Origin: Streptosporangiaceae bacterium
Lineage (GTDB): Bacteria > Actinomycetota > Actinomycetes > Streptosporangiales > Streptosporangiaceae
DNA length: 12,190 nucleotides
Direction: 5' to 3'
Assembly (NCBI GenBank): GCA_030045175.1
Contig: JASIBM010000071.1
Coordinates: forward strand, 1 to 12,190
Shown here: in pieces, positions 1 through 6,291 of the stretch
How positions within the stretch are numbered: position 1 is the stretch's first letter
How the letters are laid out: each line of letters starts with the position of its first letter
Notes under the pieces: model-generated
Told to the model about the DNA's origin: nothing
The model's database searches: none
The model's input: the letters and a program-made list of their open reading frames with translations, nothing else
Translations under genes and position numbers: made by a program

Positions 1-34
1 CCTGGCCGCCCGCTGGCTGGCCGAGGACTCGTGA
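1..34 (+). CDS. 3' end of an upstream gene (partial, unidentified)
   Basis: Frame 2 reads LAARWLAEDS and then TGA at 32-34. The Ala/Leu/Arg/Trp-rich ending and G/C-rich third positions look like the C-terminus of an actinobacterial protein. Ten residues are far too few to assign a family, and another frame cannot be excluded. The DNA after the stop carries repeats and a hairpin, which agrees with a gene end here. Confidence 0.35.
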   Translation, partial: LAARWLAEDS

Positions 35-494
35 GCAAGGCAAGCCCGGCCAGTCGGCACCACCGCGGCCAGTCGCCGTCATGGCACAGTCCCGCCAGGC
101 CACGCCCGGCAGCCGCCCGTTTCATCACCATCACCCCTTTCGCTCCGCGCGCCGCGCTGCGGCCGTTCCGGGTGAATGTGTCCTTCACCCGGAAGGACCG
201 GACCGAGGTGCCATTCACCCGGAGGGGACGACCAGGGCCTGTGGCGTGAGATAGCCAAGTGACCCATGGGACAGTTCTGGCCGAGCCGGGACGGTGCCAG
301 CTCGGCGGCCGCGGGGCCAGCGACCGGAATGCCCGCTTTGCGCTGTACGGCGGGCGCGCCGCTAGGCGGCGGACAGTGGCGGGGTGTGAAAGGGAGCGCG
401 GATTCGGCAGCTTGCGCCGATCATGAAGCTTGGCGTAATCAAGGAGGAGTATGCCGGAGGTGCCGTCTTCCCGAGATGTAGGAGATGAGCCAGA
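35..494. other. 460-bp intergenic region with repeats and a hairpin
   Basis: I find no convincing protein gene here; the open frames of about 70 codons are of the kind GC-rich DNA gives by chance and none has a plausible ribosome site. Contents: a 10-bp direct repeat CGGCCAGTCG at 47-56 and 66-75; a perfect inverted repeat at 166-194 with a third half-copy at 214-223; and, near the 3' end, an AAGGAGGA purine run (441-448) before a 15-codon open frame that ends on the start codon of the lipoprotein gene. No clear -35/-10 pair for that gene could be identified. Confidence 0.6.
166..223. repeat. TTCACCCGGA repeat element with perfect 11-bp hairpin
   Basis: TTCCGGGTGAA (166-176) is followed after 7 nt by its exact reverse complement TTCACCCGGAA (184-194). 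A further direct copy, TTCACCCGGA, lies at 214-223, exactly 30 bp after the second one. The stem would make a stable hairpin but has no U-tract, so it may be a factor-independent-like terminator of the upstream gene, a two-plus-one half-site operator, or one member of a dispersed intergenic repeat family. The sequence alone does not separate these options. Confidence 0.6.
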
Positions 495-498
495 TTGA
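451..498 (+). CDS. possible 15-codon leader ORF coupled to the lipoprotein gene
   Basis: A Shine-Dalgarno-like AAGGAGGA (441-448) precedes an ATG at 451, which opens the frame MPEVPSSRDVGDEPD and stops with TGA at 496-498. That stop overlaps the TTG start of the next gene (495-497) as TTGA, the arrangement expected for translational coupling or a leader peptide. The spacing from GGAGG to ATG is only 3 nt, shorter than ideal, and the peptide resembles nothing I know. Alternatively the purine run is coincidental. Confidence 0.3.
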   Translation: MPEVPSSRDVGDEPD

Positions 499-2174
499 GG
501 TGCGTCGCCAGGCGAACCGGTGTTGTCAGCGTGGTCCTGCTGCTTGCCTCTGGCCTGGCGGCTGGTGGTTGCGCGAGCCATAGTTCCTCGGTCGCGACCG
601 GCTGCTTCGATAAGCACGCGGCTGCGAGCGGAACCGGTGACGCGCCGGGCGGTCCGCCTGGTTCCGCGATCGCGGCTAGCTGGGCGCTGCCGGGCGGCAA
701 CCTCCAGAACACGCGGGACGTCGCGAGCCCGATCACCAGCTCGAATGTCTCAGAGCTCGGGGTGGCGTGGTGCGTGCCGATCGAATCGACCGGCAGGGCG
801 CAAGCCGCTGGCTACCCCGACGGCTACGCGACCACGCCGGTCGTCGTGGACGGCGTGGTGTACCTGCAGGATCTCGAGTCGAACGTGATGGCGATCAGGC
901 TCGCCACCGGCAAGGTCTTGTGGACCCACAACTACAGCTCGCCGAACGGCGGCCCGGACGGCGTCAACGTGGTCGGCGGGGTCGTGTACGCGGCGACGAA
1001 CCACGCCGCGGTAGCGCTGAGCGCCGCGACGGGCAGGCAGCTGTGGAGCCGCACGCTGATCGGCAACGACCATGAGGGCATCGACATGGCGCCCGGCTAT
1101 AACCGCGGCACCGTGTACGTGTCGACGGTGCCTGTCAACCCGACCGTGGGTGAGTACCTCGGCGGCGGCAAGGGGATCTTGTGGGCGCTGAACGCCCGGA
1201 CCGGGGTACCGGAATGGTCGTGGGATGAGGTGCAGGATCTGTGGGGTAACCCGGCCGTCAACTCGGGCGGCGGACTGTGGGACCCGCCGTCGTTCGACAG
1301 CCAGGGCAACCTCTACATCGGCATCGCGAACCCTGGGCCGATAGCGCAGGACGGCTGGCCAAGCCGCTACCCGTGGGGTACCAGCAGGCCAGGCCCTGAC
1401 CTGTACACCGACTCGGTCGTCAAGCTGAGCCCGCAGGGAAAGCTGCTCTGGTACTACCAGCTCACCCCGCACGACCTCTACGACTGGGACCTGGAAGATT
1501 CGCCGGTGCTCACCACCGCGAACGGCAAGCAGGTGGTCGTCGACGGCGGCAAGGCGGGCATCTTGATCGAGCTGAACGCGCAGACAGGCAAGCTGCTGTG
1601 GAAGCTTCCTGTGGGCGTCCACACCGGGCATGAGAACGACGGGCTGAATACCGAGAACGACACGCCGACCTCGCGCATCCCGCTGCCAGCGAAGTTCATA
1701 CTCGAGCCGGGCGTGTTCGGCGGCATCGAGTCCCAGCTCGCGACCAACGGCTCGACCACCTTCGCCGCGGTCAACAACCTCGCGGTGCCGCTGACCGTCA
1801 AGGGCGTGTCGGAAAGCTCCGCTGCCTTCGATGCCTCTCTCAGCAAGGCAACCGGCGAGATGATCGCGGTCAATCAGGACACCGGCAAGATCGAATGGGA
1901 CGACAAGCTCCCGTCATCGCCCTACGGCGCCGCCGCGGTCACCAACGACGTCGTGTTCACCACGACGTACAGCGGCTATCTGTACGCGTTCGACGCGGCC
2001 ACCGGCGCGATCCTGCTCAAGGCGCCGCTGTCAGCCGGGTCGAATTCTCCCGTCACGGTCGACGGCGACTACGTCATCGTCGGGGCCGGCGTGCCGCCGT
2101 CGCCGGGCGAGCATGCGCTGATCATCGCCTACAGACTCGGAGCCAAGGGCAAGCTCCCCGACACGGTGCCGTGA
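495..2174 (+). CDS. PQQ-dependent dehydrogenase-like beta-propeller lipoprotein
   Basis: This 559-residue protein begins with a lipoprotein signal peptide: Arg-rich N-end, hydrophobic VVSVVLLLASGLA, then AAGGC with the likely lipidated Cys26. It should therefore sit on the outer face of the membrane. From residue 63 on it shows PQQ-propeller (W-docking) repeats with D/A-x-x-TG-x-x-x-W signatures near 137-143, 178-184, 235-241, 363-369 and 461-468. Residues 278-331 match quinoprotein alcohol dehydrogenases: Asn279 in the ANPGP motif and Asp330 in PHDLYD fall where methanol dehydrogenase has Asn261 and catalytic Asp303, and Lys353 falls at the PQQ-contacting Lys/Arg. The vicinal Cys-Cys pair of classical enzymes and any haem c domain are absent. 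The likely role is periplasm-side oxidation of an alcohol or sugar, substrate unknown; a BamB-like non-catalytic propeller is the alternative. The TTG start is chosen because it gives the full signal peptide; GGAG at 481-484 is the nearest ribosome site. Confidence 0.8.
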   Translation: MRCVARRTGVVSVVLLLASGLAAGGCASHSSSVATGCFDKHAAASGTGDAPGGPPGSAIAASWALPGGNLQNTRDVASPITSSNVSELGVAWCVPIESTGRAQAAGYPDGYATTPVVVDGVVYLQDLESNVMAIRLATGKVLWTHNYSSPNGGPDGVNVVGGVVYAATNHAAVALSAATGRQLWSRTLIGNDHEGIDMAPGYNRGTVYVSTVPVNPTVGEYLGGGKGILWALNARTGVPEWSWDEVQDLWGNPAVNSGGGLWDPPSFDSQGNLYIGIANPGPIAQDGWPSRYPWGTSRPGPDLYTDSVVKLSPQGKLLWYYQLTPHDLYDWDLEDSPVLTTANGKQVVVDGGKAGILIELNAQTGKLLWKLPVGVHTGHENDGLNTENDTPTSRIPLPAKFILEPGVFGGIESQLATNGSTTFAAVNNLAVPLTVKGVSESSAAFDASLSKATGEMIAVNQDTGKIEWDDKLPSSPYGAAAVTNDVVFTTTYSGYLYAFDAATGAILLKAPLSAGSNSPVTVDGDYVIVGAGVPPSPGEHALIIAYRLGAKGKLPDTVP

Positions 2175-2191
2175 CCCGCTAAGCCCGGTCC

Positions 2192-4897
2192 TCAGCTGCT
2201 GCCCAGGCTCAGGATGGATAGCGGCAGGCCGGCCGGCGGGGTCGTGGCCGGGGCCTGGTAGGCGATGTTGTAGGAGGTGGACTGGCTGGTGTTGCCTTCG
2301 ATGTCGAACTGCACCTGGTGCTGACCGCTGGTGAGCTGGGCGTCCTCGCACATGACCGGCGTGGTCCCGGCGTAGGTGCCAAGGAACTGGAAGTTGATGT
2401 CGCCGTTGTTGCCGTCTTGCTCGTAGATCTCGTTGGTGAGGACTAGCTGGCCGTCGACCTCCATGGTGAAGTCCTGGGCGTCGGCGACGCAGAAGATCCA
2501 GTCCCCGGTGCTTGGCAGGGTCATGGTCCCGGTCAGGTCCAGCGTCCAGTTCCCCGCCGCGCTGGCGGTGATCCCGGGTGGCGGTGATCCGGCTGGCCAG
2601 GTGTCGCACAGGTCGGTGGCGCTGGTGGTGCCGATCGCGATCTCGTATCCGCCGCAGGCTACGGCCGGGCCGACCGTGAACGACGTGTCTGCCGAGGTAG
2701 ATCCCGCGTATGAGGCGCCGGTCGCGGGTGGTGAGTACACCGCCACGACCGAGTGCGGGCCGGCCGTGGTGTAGGTGACCGAGCTGGTGAACTGGCCGCC
2801 CGAGCTCAGCGGCAGGTTGCTGGCGAACGCGGTCGATGACCCGTTGTCGTACAGGCTCACCGTGCCGGACGTCACGTCCGTCGCGGGGCTTTGCGTGGTG
2901 TCGGTGACCGTGCCGGTGAACGTCACCGGGGTGCCCGCCGGGCCGCCGCCGCCGACCTGGGACAGCGTGGTCGAGGTGGTATCGGGCACGGCGTACAGGT
3001 ACGTGCTCGAGTCGGCGGTGCCGCCGGCCAGAGCGGTCTCGCCGTCGGTGGACAGCGCCACCGAGTACTGGCCCTGCCCGCCGTCATACATCGCGGCCGG
3101 GGTGGCCGACCAGCCCGACGCCGCGGTGTACAGGTAGGACACGAACGGGGTGCTCGCGCCATTGCCGATCAGCGCGGCCTGGCCGTCGCCCGACAGCGCT
3201 ACCGACAAGCCAAGCTCGATCGGGTTGGTACCTTCAGCGCCTGTGAAGCTCGCCGCCGGGGTGTCCGACCAGCCTGGGGAGGCCGTGTACAGGTACGCCA
3301 CTCCCTCGGCGGCGTTCCCGTAAGGCTCGCCGACCAGGGCGGCCTGCCCGTCGCCGGACAGCGCGACGGCCTGGCCGAAGTCCGCCTGCGCCCCCGGGTC
3401 TCCGGTGAGCGTGGCCGTCGGGGCCGGGGTGGCAGGCGCTGGCGGGTTGCCGGTCAGCTGCCAGCCACCCGCAGGCGCCGTGTACACGTACGCGGCCCCG
3501 TCACTGGGCTTGGTCACCGTCGCGCCGGGCGCGCCGACCAAGACTGTCAGCCCGTCAGCCGACAGGGCGACCGACGAGCCAAGCAGGCCGTATGAGCCGG
3601 TTATGGCGAATATCGTCGTGTTGACCCAGCCGCTCGCCGTGTCGGTGTACAAGAACGCGGCCCCGTCGTTCACGTCCGACCCGGATGCCGGCGCTCCGAT
3701 CAGGGCGATCTGGCCGTTGGCCGACAGCGCAACCGAGTGCCCGAACTCGCCCACGTCAGGGCCGGGTGTAAACGTGGCCGATGGCGTGTTCGACCAGCCA
3801 GACGACGCGGTGTACAGGTACGCGTCGGCGCCGTTGCCGCCGATCAGCGCGGTCTGCCCGTCACCGGATAGCGCCACCGAATGCCCGAACCCCGTGTTCG
3901 TGGCGGGCGAGGTGAACGTGGCTAGCGGTGTCGTCGGCCAGGTGCCGCCTGACTCGGCGAACAGGTACGCGGATCCGCCGCCGGTGTTCGGGTCGGGGAC
4001 GCCGAGCAGTGCCTCGTTCCCGTCCGACGACAGCGCCACCGAGGTAGCGGTGAGCGCGAACGTCGCGGCCGGGGTGGTGGACGGGATGACGTACGGGTCG
4101 ACGGTCAGCGGGTACCGCGCCCCGGCGTCGCGGACGCTGATCTCGATCGCGCCCTGTCGCAGGGCCAGCCGCGACGGCACGACCCGGCCGGCCCGGTCGG
4201 TGACCCGCAGGCCGGCGTAGTCGAGCACTGGGTTATCGAGCACTGGGTTATCGAGCAGCGGGTTATCGAGCACTGGGTTATCAGGCACTGGGTTATCGAG
4301 CACTGGGCCGCGCGGGCCGGACAGGACGATCCGGCCGCGACCCGCTAGCTGTGCCTTCAGCCCGCGGTAGCCCACCATGATCGCTAGCCTGGCGCCCTGG
4401 CCCGGGGGCCGGCGGGCGACCGTGAAGCCCTGCTCATACCCGGACGGCAGTGCCCGGTACCAGGCCGTGAACCCCCGGCCGAGATCCTCGGTGACGCCGC
4501 GCCGCCCGCGCAGGAAGCGCCCGGGCGCGAACGGGGACTGAGCGGCGCGGCCCGCGGACAGCGGTCGCAGCGTGAGGCTGTCCCGCCAGTCGCCGGATGG
4601 CCGGAACGTCACCGCCCCGCTGCCGCCCCAGGAGGCGATGACCGGCCGCGGGGCGGCCGGATGAGCCGCCAGCGTCCGCCTGATCGCTGCCCGCAGGCCA
4701 GCCGGGATTCTCGCTGCTGAGGTGTGCCGCTCGGCCCCGGAACCCCTCGCGGCGTCGTACCGGGGGGCCGACCCCCCGGAACCCCCCGCGGCCACCGCCG
4801 CTGACGCCGGCTGACTGCCCACCGCCACCGCGACTGTGATCAGCACGGCCAACGCAAGCCACTGACCCGCAGGCCACACTCCGCGCACCAGTCTCAC
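2192..4897 (-). CDS. secreted FG-GAP-like propeller protein with Ig-like and PA14-like domains
   Basis: The GTG start at 4897 gives 901 residues and has an ideal AGGAGG 8 nt upstream. The same frame stays open to 5035, but the extra 46 residues would bury the signal peptide. Layout: signal peptide 1-34 (WLALAVLITVAVAVGS, cleavage after ASA/A); an N-terminal domain (about 60-270) ending in ARYPLTVDPYV, a module often found before FG-GAP repeats in large secreted bacterial proteins; a DNPVL pentapeptide repeat (197-227); seven repeats of 45-65 residues (276-638) with the core FGxSVALSxDGxxALIG...AYLYT...W, fitting one seven-bladed propeller; a bacterial Ig-like domain (640-742); and a PA14-like beta domain (747-882). 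The only four cysteines (748, 764, 803, 850) lie in that last domain and may form two disulfides. There is no LPxTG anchor or catalytic motif, so an adhesin or carbohydrate-binding exoprotein is my inference. It converges on the lipoprotein gene with a 17-bp gap. Confidence 0.8.
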   Translation of the reverse strand: MRLVRGVWPAGQWLALAVLITVAVAVGSQPASAAVAAGGSGGSAPRYDAARGSGAERHTSAARIPAGLRAAIRRTLAAHPAAPRPVIASWGGSGAVTFRPSGDWRDSLTLRPLSAGRAAQSPFAPGRFLRGRRGVTEDLGRGFTAWYRALPSGYEQGFTVARRPPGQGARLAIMVGYRGLKAQLAGRGRIVLSGPRGPVLDNPVPDNPVLDNPLLDNPVLDNPVLDYAGLRVTDRAGRVVPSRLALRQGAIEISVRDAGARYPLTVDPYVIPSTTPAATFALTATSVALSSDGNEALLGVPDPNTGGGSAYLFAESGGTWPTTPLATFTSPATNTGFGHSVALSGDGQTALIGGNGADAYLYTASSGWSNTPSATFTPGPDVGEFGHSVALSANGQIALIGAPASGSDVNDGAAFLYTDTASGWVNTTIFAITGSYGLLGSSVALSADGLTVLVGAPGATVTKPSDGAAYVYTAPAGGWQLTGNPPAPATPAPTATLTGDPGAQADFGQAVALSGDGQAALVGEPYGNAAEGVAYLYTASPGWSDTPAASFTGAEGTNPIELGLSVALSGDGQAALIGNGASTPFVSYLYTAASGWSATPAAMYDGGQGQYSVALSTDGETALAGGTADSSTYLYAVPDTTSTTLSQVGGGGPAGTPVTFTGTVTDTTQSPATDVTSGTVSLYDNGSSTAFASNLPLSSGGQFTSSVTYTTAGPHSVVAVYSPPATGASYAGSTSADTSFTVGPAVACGGYEIAIGTTSATDLCDTWPAGSPPPGITASAAGNWTLDLTGTMTLPSTGDWIFCVADAQDFTMEVDGQLVLTNEIYEQDGNNGDINFQFLGTYAGTTPVMCEDAQLTSGQHQVQFDIEGNTSQSTSYNIAYQAPATTPPAGLPLSILSLGSS
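4221..4307 (-). repeat. 15-bp in-frame minisatellite (about 5.8 units)
   Basis: The + strand unit TCGAGCACTGGGTTA starts at 4221, 4236, 4251, 4266, 4281 and 4296, the last copy being cut at 12 bp. Copies 3 and 5 have single or double changes (AGCAGCG; TCAGG). On the coding strand each unit gives the pentapeptide DNPVL, with PDNPV and DNPLL variants. Because 15 bp is five codons, unit gain or loss leaves the reading frame intact. It sits between two parts of the N-terminal domain of the secreted propeller protein. Confidence 0.9.
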
Positions 4898-4905
4898 CGC
4901 CCCGC

Positions 4906-4911
4906 CCTCCT
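4906..4911 (-). promoter_or_regulatory. ribosome binding site fixing the GTG start at 4897
   Basis: The minus strand reads AGGAGG, 8 nt before GTG (4897-4895). This perfect anti-Shine-Dalgarno match decides between the GTG and the upstream in-frame ATG at 5035, which has no such site. Confidence 0.75.
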
Positions 4912-4950
4912 GACTGGCCCACCCCGGCGAAAGGACACGCAATTCACAGC

Positions 4951-4979
4951 ACATTAGCCCCATGTACGGCGTAAGTAAA
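4951..4979 (-). promoter_or_regulatory. candidate promoter of the secreted propeller gene
   Basis: On the minus strand TTTACT (4979-4974) is followed after exactly 17 bp by TAATGT (4956-4951), a fair match to housekeeping -35/-10 boxes. It lies in the most A/T-rich part of the 198-bp gap (4898-5095). Transcription would begin near 4944, leaving a leader of about 47 nt before the GTG at 4897. This also argues against translation from 5035, which would be upstream of the transcript. Confidence 0.4.
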
Positions 4980-5058
4980 CATCTACCTGCCAATTGCCGC
5001 GCGATTTCAATGGCGTTCGGCGCCCGGACGCTCATTGTTTCAAGGGAAGCTACAGAAA

Positions 5059-5068
5059 GGATCGATCC
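5059..5068. repeat. 10-bp palindrome GGATCGATCC
   Basis: A perfect 10-bp palindrome in the gap between the oxidoreductase stop (5096) and the promoter of the propeller gene. It could be an operator half of either unit or chance; no partner copy is visible nearby. Confidence 0.3.
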
Positions 5069-5095
5069 GATTACACTTAGAAACGGCGGCGCAAG

Positions 5096-5980
5096 TTACC
5101 CCTGGGCGCTACGGTCCGCTCGCGTCGCGGCGGCCGGGGTCAGGCCCAGCCGTGCTCCGAGCCGGCCAAGGTATCCGACGACCCCATCCTCGGCGCGGTC
5201 GGGCAGGCCGCACACGACGCCGGTCACGCCGATCTGGTCCCAGCGCGCGAGCACATCCGGGTCTGGCTGGCCGGCCAGCACGTTCACCTCGGGCCGGCCG
5301 TCCCGGCCCGCCTGGCGCCAGGCCGCATGCAGCAGCGCGACCTTCGGCTCCAGGTCCGCCTCGCCCGGGGTGGTCAGCCAGCCGTCGGCCGAGCGCGCGA
5401 TCCAGCTGAACGTCCGCTGCGTGCCCGCGGCTCCGAGCAGCACAGGGATCCTGGCCTGCGCTGGCTTGGGCCAGGCCCAGGACGGGTCGAAGCGCACGAA
5501 CTCCCCGGAGTAGGCCGCCTCGTCCTGCGTCCACAGCGCCCGCATCGCCTCCAGGTACTCCCGCAGCACGGCGCGGCGCTGGCCGGCCGGCACGCCGTGG
5601 TTGGCGAGCTCGTCGGTGTTCCAGCCGAACCCAACGCCGAGGTCAACCCGGCCACCGGACAGGTGGTCAAGCGAGGCGATCGCCTTGGCCAGCGCGATCG
5701 GGTCATGCAAGGCTGGCAGCGCGACCGCCGTGCCCAGGCGGATGGTCGAGGTCACGGCCGCGGCCATGCCCAGCGATACCCACGGGTCCAGCGTCCGCAG
5801 GTACCGGTCATCGGGGAGCTCGGCCGTCCCGGTTCGCGGGTGCGGTGCATGCCGGCGAACCGGGACATGGGTGTGCTCGGGCACGTAGAAGCAGCCGAAG
5901 CCCGCGGACTCGGCCGCCTGCGCGGCCCGCGCCGGCGTGATGCCCCGGTCGCTGCTGAACAGCACCACGCCATAGCGCAT
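5096..5980 (-). CDS. LLM-class F420-dependent oxidoreductase
   Basis: The product is a 294-residue luciferase-like (bacterial luciferase/F420) TIM-barrel enzyme, the usual size for the subgroup represented by Rv2161c. It starts with the family's first strand (MRYGVVLF) and AESAGFGCFYVPEHTHVP (23-40). It carries the conserved block HDPIALAKAIASLDHLSGGR (92-111) followed by VDLGVGFGWNTDEL (112-125), and GRPEVNVLA near 228-236. Such enzymes use reduced or oxidised coenzyme F420 (sometimes FMN) to oxidise or reduce small molecules in the cytoplasm; the substrate here cannot be read. The ATG at 5980 is preferred over the GTG at 6022 because GAGGA lies 7 nt upstream (5988-5992) and the family begins at MRYG. 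It is divergent from the small membrane protein gene across 88 bp, where I see no convincing promoter boxes. Confidence 0.85.
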   Translation of the reverse strand: MRYGVVLFSSDRGITPARAAQAAESAGFGCFYVPEHTHVPVRRHAPHPRTGTAELPDDRYLRTLDPWVSLGMAAAVTSTIRLGTAVALPALHDPIALAKAIASLDHLSGGRVDLGVGFGWNTDELANHGVPAGQRRAVLREYLEAMRALWTQDEAAYSGEFVRFDPSWAWPKPAQARIPVLLGAAGTQRTFSWIARSADGWLTTPGEADLEPKVALLHAAWRQAGRDGRPEVNVLAGQPDPDVLARWDQIGVTGVVCGLPDRAEDGVVGYLGRLGARLGLTPAAATRADRSAQG

Positions 5981-6068
5981 ATCGAGATCCTCGCTCAGCC
6001 GAAGACTTGTACGGCGCGTCACTGCCCGAATTCACGCTATCCAGTGGTAAAGGCCACAGAATTAGCGC

Positions 6069-6278
6069 ATGACGCTAGACGCAGCGGTAGGTGCCATCAT
6101 CGTAGCCCTCATGCTCGGGTTTTACTGGGCTCGGTGGCGTCGCGCGGAGTCAGCGGCTAAGACGGCGAAGGAGTCGCATGAGAAAGCCGTGCGCACACTT
6201 TGGCGGGCGCGCGGGGTGATACTGCTGGTAGGGGTAATTTTGTATGTAATGCTTCATACCTGGCTTAAGAGTCATTAA
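6069..6278 (+). CDS. small two-helix membrane protein, function unknown
   Basis: The product has 69 residues. Helix 1 spans about 5-20 (AAVGAIIVALMLGFYW), then comes a positively charged, Ala/Lys/Glu-rich stretch (21-48), and helix 2 spans about 49-66 (GVILLVGVILYVMLHTWL). The charge pattern suggests the loop is cytoplasmic and both ends are outside. I do not recognise a family. The ATG at 6069 has no clear Shine-Dalgarno sequence, so translation may be leaderless or the gene weakly expressed. It converges on the MFS exporter gene with only 13 bp between the stops. A clean two-helix hydropathy pattern favours a real gene, but a chance frame is possible. Confidence 0.6.
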   Translation: MTLDAAVGAIIVALMLGFYWARWRRAESAAKTAKESHEKAVRTLWRARGVILLVGVILYVMLHTWLKSH

Positions 6279-6281
6279 CAG

Positions 6282-6291
6282 TGATATATCA
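6282..6291. repeat. A/T-rich 10-bp palindrome between convergent stops
   Basis: TGATATATCA is a perfect palindrome filling most of the 13-bp gap between the membrane protein stop and the exporter stop. It is too short and weak to be a convincing terminator, and no other terminator is seen between these genes. Confidence 0.3.

Noticed and set aside
412..441. TTGCGC / TAATCA as promoter of the lipoprotein gene
   Set aside because: The transcript would start after the AAGGAGGA sequence at 441-448, and the spacer is 18 bp with poor box matches.
266..481. 71-codon open frame before the lipoprotein gene
   Set aside because: Composition is that of translated GC-rich noncoding DNA and there is no Shine-Dalgarno sequence before 266.
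750..1631. 293-codon minus-strand open frame inside the lipoprotein gene
   Set aside because: Arg/Val/His-rich shadow of the PQQ-like gene; the + strand frame shows family motifs throughout and this one shows none.
3405..4220. 271-codon + strand open frame antisense to the propeller gene
   Set aside because: Its periodicity mirrors the FG-GAP repeats on the other strand. No recognisable domain or ribosome site.
4221..4307. CRISPR-like array
   Set aside because: The units are 15 bp, contiguous with no spacers, and in frame within a coding region, so it is a minisatellite.
4898..5035. N-terminal extension of the propeller protein to ATG 5035
   Set aside because: It would bury the signal peptide, lacks a ribosome site and overlaps the likely promoter; the GTG at 4897 has a perfect AGGAGG.
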